From an uncultured Chlorobiota bacterium (GTDB lineage Bacteria > Bacteroidota > Bacteroidia > Bacteroidales > JAADGE01), in assembly GCA_947311265.1 (NCBI GenBank), contig CAMZKQ010000216.1, positions 1 through 7,925 on the forward strand: a DNA stretch of 7,925 nucleotides. Direction: 5' to 3'. Position numbers and translations under genes: made by a program. The notes below the pieces were generated by a model. The model had not been told where the DNA came from. It did no database searches and saw only the letters and a program-made list of their open reading frames with translations. This document shows, one piece after another, positions 6,280 through 7,925 of the stretch (position 1 is its first letter; each line of letters opens with the position of its first letter).

Positions 6280-7599
6280 ATGAACAAATATAAAATAATT
6301 TTATCCTTGTTTGTTGTAGGTCTAGTCCTTTCTTCTTGCGAGCCCAACAAAGCCGTTTACGAAGAGTTAGACAGCCAAGCAACGCCATATAGCAAAGCCG
6401 AAACTTACACCCTTTCTGCGGCAGACTATAGCACAATGAGCAAAAATGCAGAAGCAGTTGCCACAACACCCAGCGATACTGCTGCCTACAAATCTATTGC
6501 AAGCCTGCAAAGTTTGAATAATACTTACAAAGCAGAAGACTATATCCCAGCAATCCTATCCTCTGTTTTTAAAGCACTAGGCAAAGGCTCTAGTGCAATG
6601 GTTACATACAACAACTTTGCAGATGATACTTTTGGAGACATTGAAACTTACTCTTTATCAAATGCCGACTACACCACTATCTCGGGCAAACCCTCGGAAA
6701 ACGGCTACTTCACCCCTACCGCTTCACCACAAAGTTATCTCCCAGGCTTCTTGAAAACCAAATTTCCTGATGCTGCTGAAAAGGACTATATCCTAGTGAG
6801 CTACCTCTACCCTGATGCAGTTTCAAAAGATGCCATGTTATTTTTCTACACTGGAACAAAATGGAAAAATGCTGACGGTGTTACAGCTATTTCGGGTGCA
6901 GGGTACGAGCAAATGGGCAATCCAGGGCCCGGACAATACGGCAACTTCTCGTCCGACTTTAAGCCTGTAGATTATCTTCCCCTCTATTTAGCAATTCAAT
7001 TTCCTTACGACAAAGATGGAGCAACAAGGAAAATTGCCTTTAAATATTATGGTGGCAGCAATGGGGCTTATGTAGCTAATGCAACTAAAGAAAACGGGCA
7101 TTGGAATGTTGGAACAAGCTCGCAATTTATCAACAATGGCGAAAAGTGGATTTTTGACCCAACTGTAAACTACGAAATTACAAGCGATGATTATCAATAC
7201 CTTGTAGATTATGTGAAAAACTCATCGACTTTAGGTGCCCCTTATCTCCAAGAAGGAAAAGATGACCGTGAATTTTACTTTGGTGCAAACTCCAAATATG
7301 TAAACTTTAATGTAATCCCTTTTTACCGTACAGATTTTTACGACCCCAACAATGAGCTAGATGGTATGAGCGAAGAGCAAGTGAAAAAAGTTATACTCGA
7401 CAGAATTAATGAGGCTGCTAAGCTTGTTTTAGAAAAACAATTCCCTAATTCTGAGGCACTTGTAAATGGTATCCCTGTATATTATGAATTGTTCTACAAA
7501 ACTTACGGCTCTGGTAATATTTCTTACACCGTAAGATTCCTTTGCACAGGAGCTGGCGAATTTGAATTACAAGAAGGACAACCGGTAGAAGCAAAATAA
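6280..7599 (+). CDS. Repeat-containing surface or periplasmic lipoprotein, receptor partner
   Basis: A 439-residue lipoprotein. The N-terminus M-N-K-Y-K is followed by a hydrophobic core and the lipobox L-S-S-C with C20 as the acylated residue, so it should be anchored in the outer membrane. The mature part has about four divergent tandem modules. Each opens with a Y-x-L/I-S/T-x-x-D-Y-like motif (Y43-Y50, Y124-Y131, a weaker one near Y209, Y298-Y305). The first three contain a Y-I/L-P box (88-90, 153-155, 232-234) and then a V/A-x-Y-x-Y-like strand, and Trp-containing turns follow later modules. The C-terminal part has a helix-like segment around M-S-E-E-Q-V-K-K. It has no SusD-type TPR pattern. 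It is co-transcribed with the TonB-dependent receptor, so ligand capture or gating for that receptor is the natural inference. The operon ends at the terminator at 7622-7654. No named family was recognised. Confidence 0.88.
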   Translation: MNKYKIILSLFVVGLVLSSCEPNKAVYEELDSQATPYSKAETYTLSAADYSTMSKNAEAVATTPSDTAAYKSIASLQSLNNTYKAEDYIPAILSSVFKALGKGSSAMVTYNNFADDTFGDIETYSLSNADYTTISGKPSENGYFTPTASPQSYLPGFLKTKFPDAAEKDYILVSYLYPDAVSKDAMLFFYTGTKWKNADGVTAISGAGYEQMGNPGPGQYGNFSSDFKPVDYLPLYLAIQFPYDKDGATRKIAFKYYGGSNGAYVANATKENGHWNVGTSSQFINNGEKWIFDPTVNYEITSDDYQYLVDYVKNSSTLGAPYLQEGKDDREFYFGANSKYVNFNVIPFYRTDFYDPNNELDGMSEEQVKKVILDRINEAAKLVLEKQFPNSEALVNGIPVYYELFYKTYGSGNISYTVRFLCTGAGEFELQEGQPVEAK

Positions 7600-7621
7600 A
7601 ATTTGCTTACTTTAATACACG

Positions 7622-7654
7622 AAAAAATCCCTACAAATAGTGTAGGGATTTTTT
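7622..7654. terminator. Bidirectional intrinsic terminator
   Basis: AAAAAATCCCTACA at 7622-7635 and TGTAGGGATTTTTT at 7641-7654 form a perfect 14-bp inverted repeat around the 5-base loop AATAG. The inner eight pairs (TCCCTACA) form the stem core, and the outer A/T pairs supply a U-tract for transcripts coming from either side. It starts 22 bases after the lipoprotein stop and lies 18 bases beyond the stop of the convergent epimerase gene, so it can serve both. Confidence 0.9.
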
Positions 7655-7672
7655 TATGTAACGATTTTAACC

Positions 7673-7925
7673 CTAAGCATATTTATTCTTCCGTAAGTAA
7701 TTCTTTACATAATCTGTACAGCCATCTTCCAAAGAAGTAAACTTTTTTGTATAACCAATGGAGCGTAATTTATCCACATTAGCCTGGGTGAAATACTGGT
7801 ATTTTTCTCTAATATCTATTGGTGTATCAACAAAAGAGATAGCTTCGGGCAAGCCCAAAACTTTAAAAACAGGGCGTATCAAATCCAAAAATGAACGTGC
7901 TTTGCCCGTACCCAAATTATACAAG
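7673..7925 (-). CDS. hldD: ADP-L-glycero-D-manno-heptose 6-epimerase, C-terminal fragment
   Basis: Only the last 83 or so residues are in the window; the start and the Rossmann NADP-binding part lie beyond the right edge. HldD converts ADP-D-glycero-heptose to ADP-L-glycero-heptose, the precursor of the LPS inner-core heptose, in the cytoplasm. The fragment opens L-Y-N-L-G-T-G-K-A-R-S-F, matching the HldD N-L-G-T-G-x-A-x-S-F block. It continues through a proline-containing linker to E-K-Y-Q-Y-F-T-Q-A-N-V-D-K-L-R-S-I-G-Y, matching the HldD pattern Y-Q-x-F-T-Q-A-D/N-x-x-x-L-R-x-x-G-Y. It ends with a helical tail x-D-Y-V-K-N-Y-L. The first codon visible in frame is TTG (Leu), which is an internal residue and not a start. 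The stop TAG is at 7675-7673. Another extended-SDR sugar epimerase is possible, but the F-T-Q-A box makes HldD most likely. Confidence 0.88.
   Translation of the reverse strand, partial: LYNLGTGKARSFLDLIRPVFKVLGLPEAISFVDTPIDIREKYQYFTQANVDKLRSIGYTKKFTSLEDGCTDYVKNYLRKNKYA

Noticed and set aside
6280..7599. Calling the lipoprotein a SusD homologue because it follows a TonB-dependent receptor
   Set aside because: The length, repeat pattern and lack of SusD-like helical TPR segments do not fit; position alone is not sufficient evidence.
7922..7924. TTG at the right edge as start of a short 83-residue gene
   Set aside because: The sequence is the internal N-L-G-T-G block of HldD; the frame continues past the window edge, so this is a truncated gene end.

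Overview
The window looks like chromosomal DNA of a member of the Bacteroidota, probably a Bacteroidales/Cytophagales-type relative. The DNA is AT-rich. Start codons are preceded by A/T-rich leaders instead of Shine-Dalgarno sequences. Octamers fitting the Bacteroidota -7 consensus TAnnTTTG lie in one divergent intergenic region. A TonB-dependent receptor carries the N-terminal carboxypeptidase-regulatory-like domain typical of this phylum, and the protein families seen (NrnA-type DHH phosphoesterase, YfcE-type phosphodiesterase, HPPK, heptose epimerase) fit a Gram-negative of this group. No rRNA, tRNA, CRISPR array or insertion sequence was seen.

Left part (1-1766). A minus-strand pair encodes a YfcE/MJ0936-type metallophosphodiesterase (144-665) followed one base later by the start of a YehS-like DUF1456 protein that runs off the left edge (1-142). 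Diverging from them across 69 bases is an NrnA-like DHH/DHHA1 phosphoesterase (735-1766).

Middle (1776-3537). Four genes or gene ends meet in two very tight convergent arrangements. An unrecognised 216-residue protein on the minus strand ends 9 bases from the nrnA stop. A small acidic protein on the plus strand (2661-3047) ends 1 base from the stop of folK (3049-3537, minus), which encodes the folate-pathway pyrophosphokinase HPPK. A 234-base spacer between the unknown protein and the small acidic protein holds an imperfect inverted repeat.

Right part (3679-7599). The most distinctive locus is a two-gene operon: a TonB-dependent outer-membrane receptor (857 aa) and, 27 bases downstream, an outer-membrane-type lipoprotein (439 aa). 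The lipoprotein is not SusD-like and is built of about four divergent 80-95-residue repeats. The layout resembles a SusC/SusD import pair with a different lipoprotein partner, and the substrate cannot be read from the sequence. The operon ends at a perfect 14-bp stem with A-tract and T-tract flanks, which can terminate transcription from both sides. From the other side comes the C-terminal part of an ADP-heptose 6-epimerase (hldD), cut by the right edge.

The housekeeping genes (RNA/nucleotide turnover, folate, LPS heptose) do not form one pathway. The receptor-lipoprotein operon is the candidate for a little-described functional unit.
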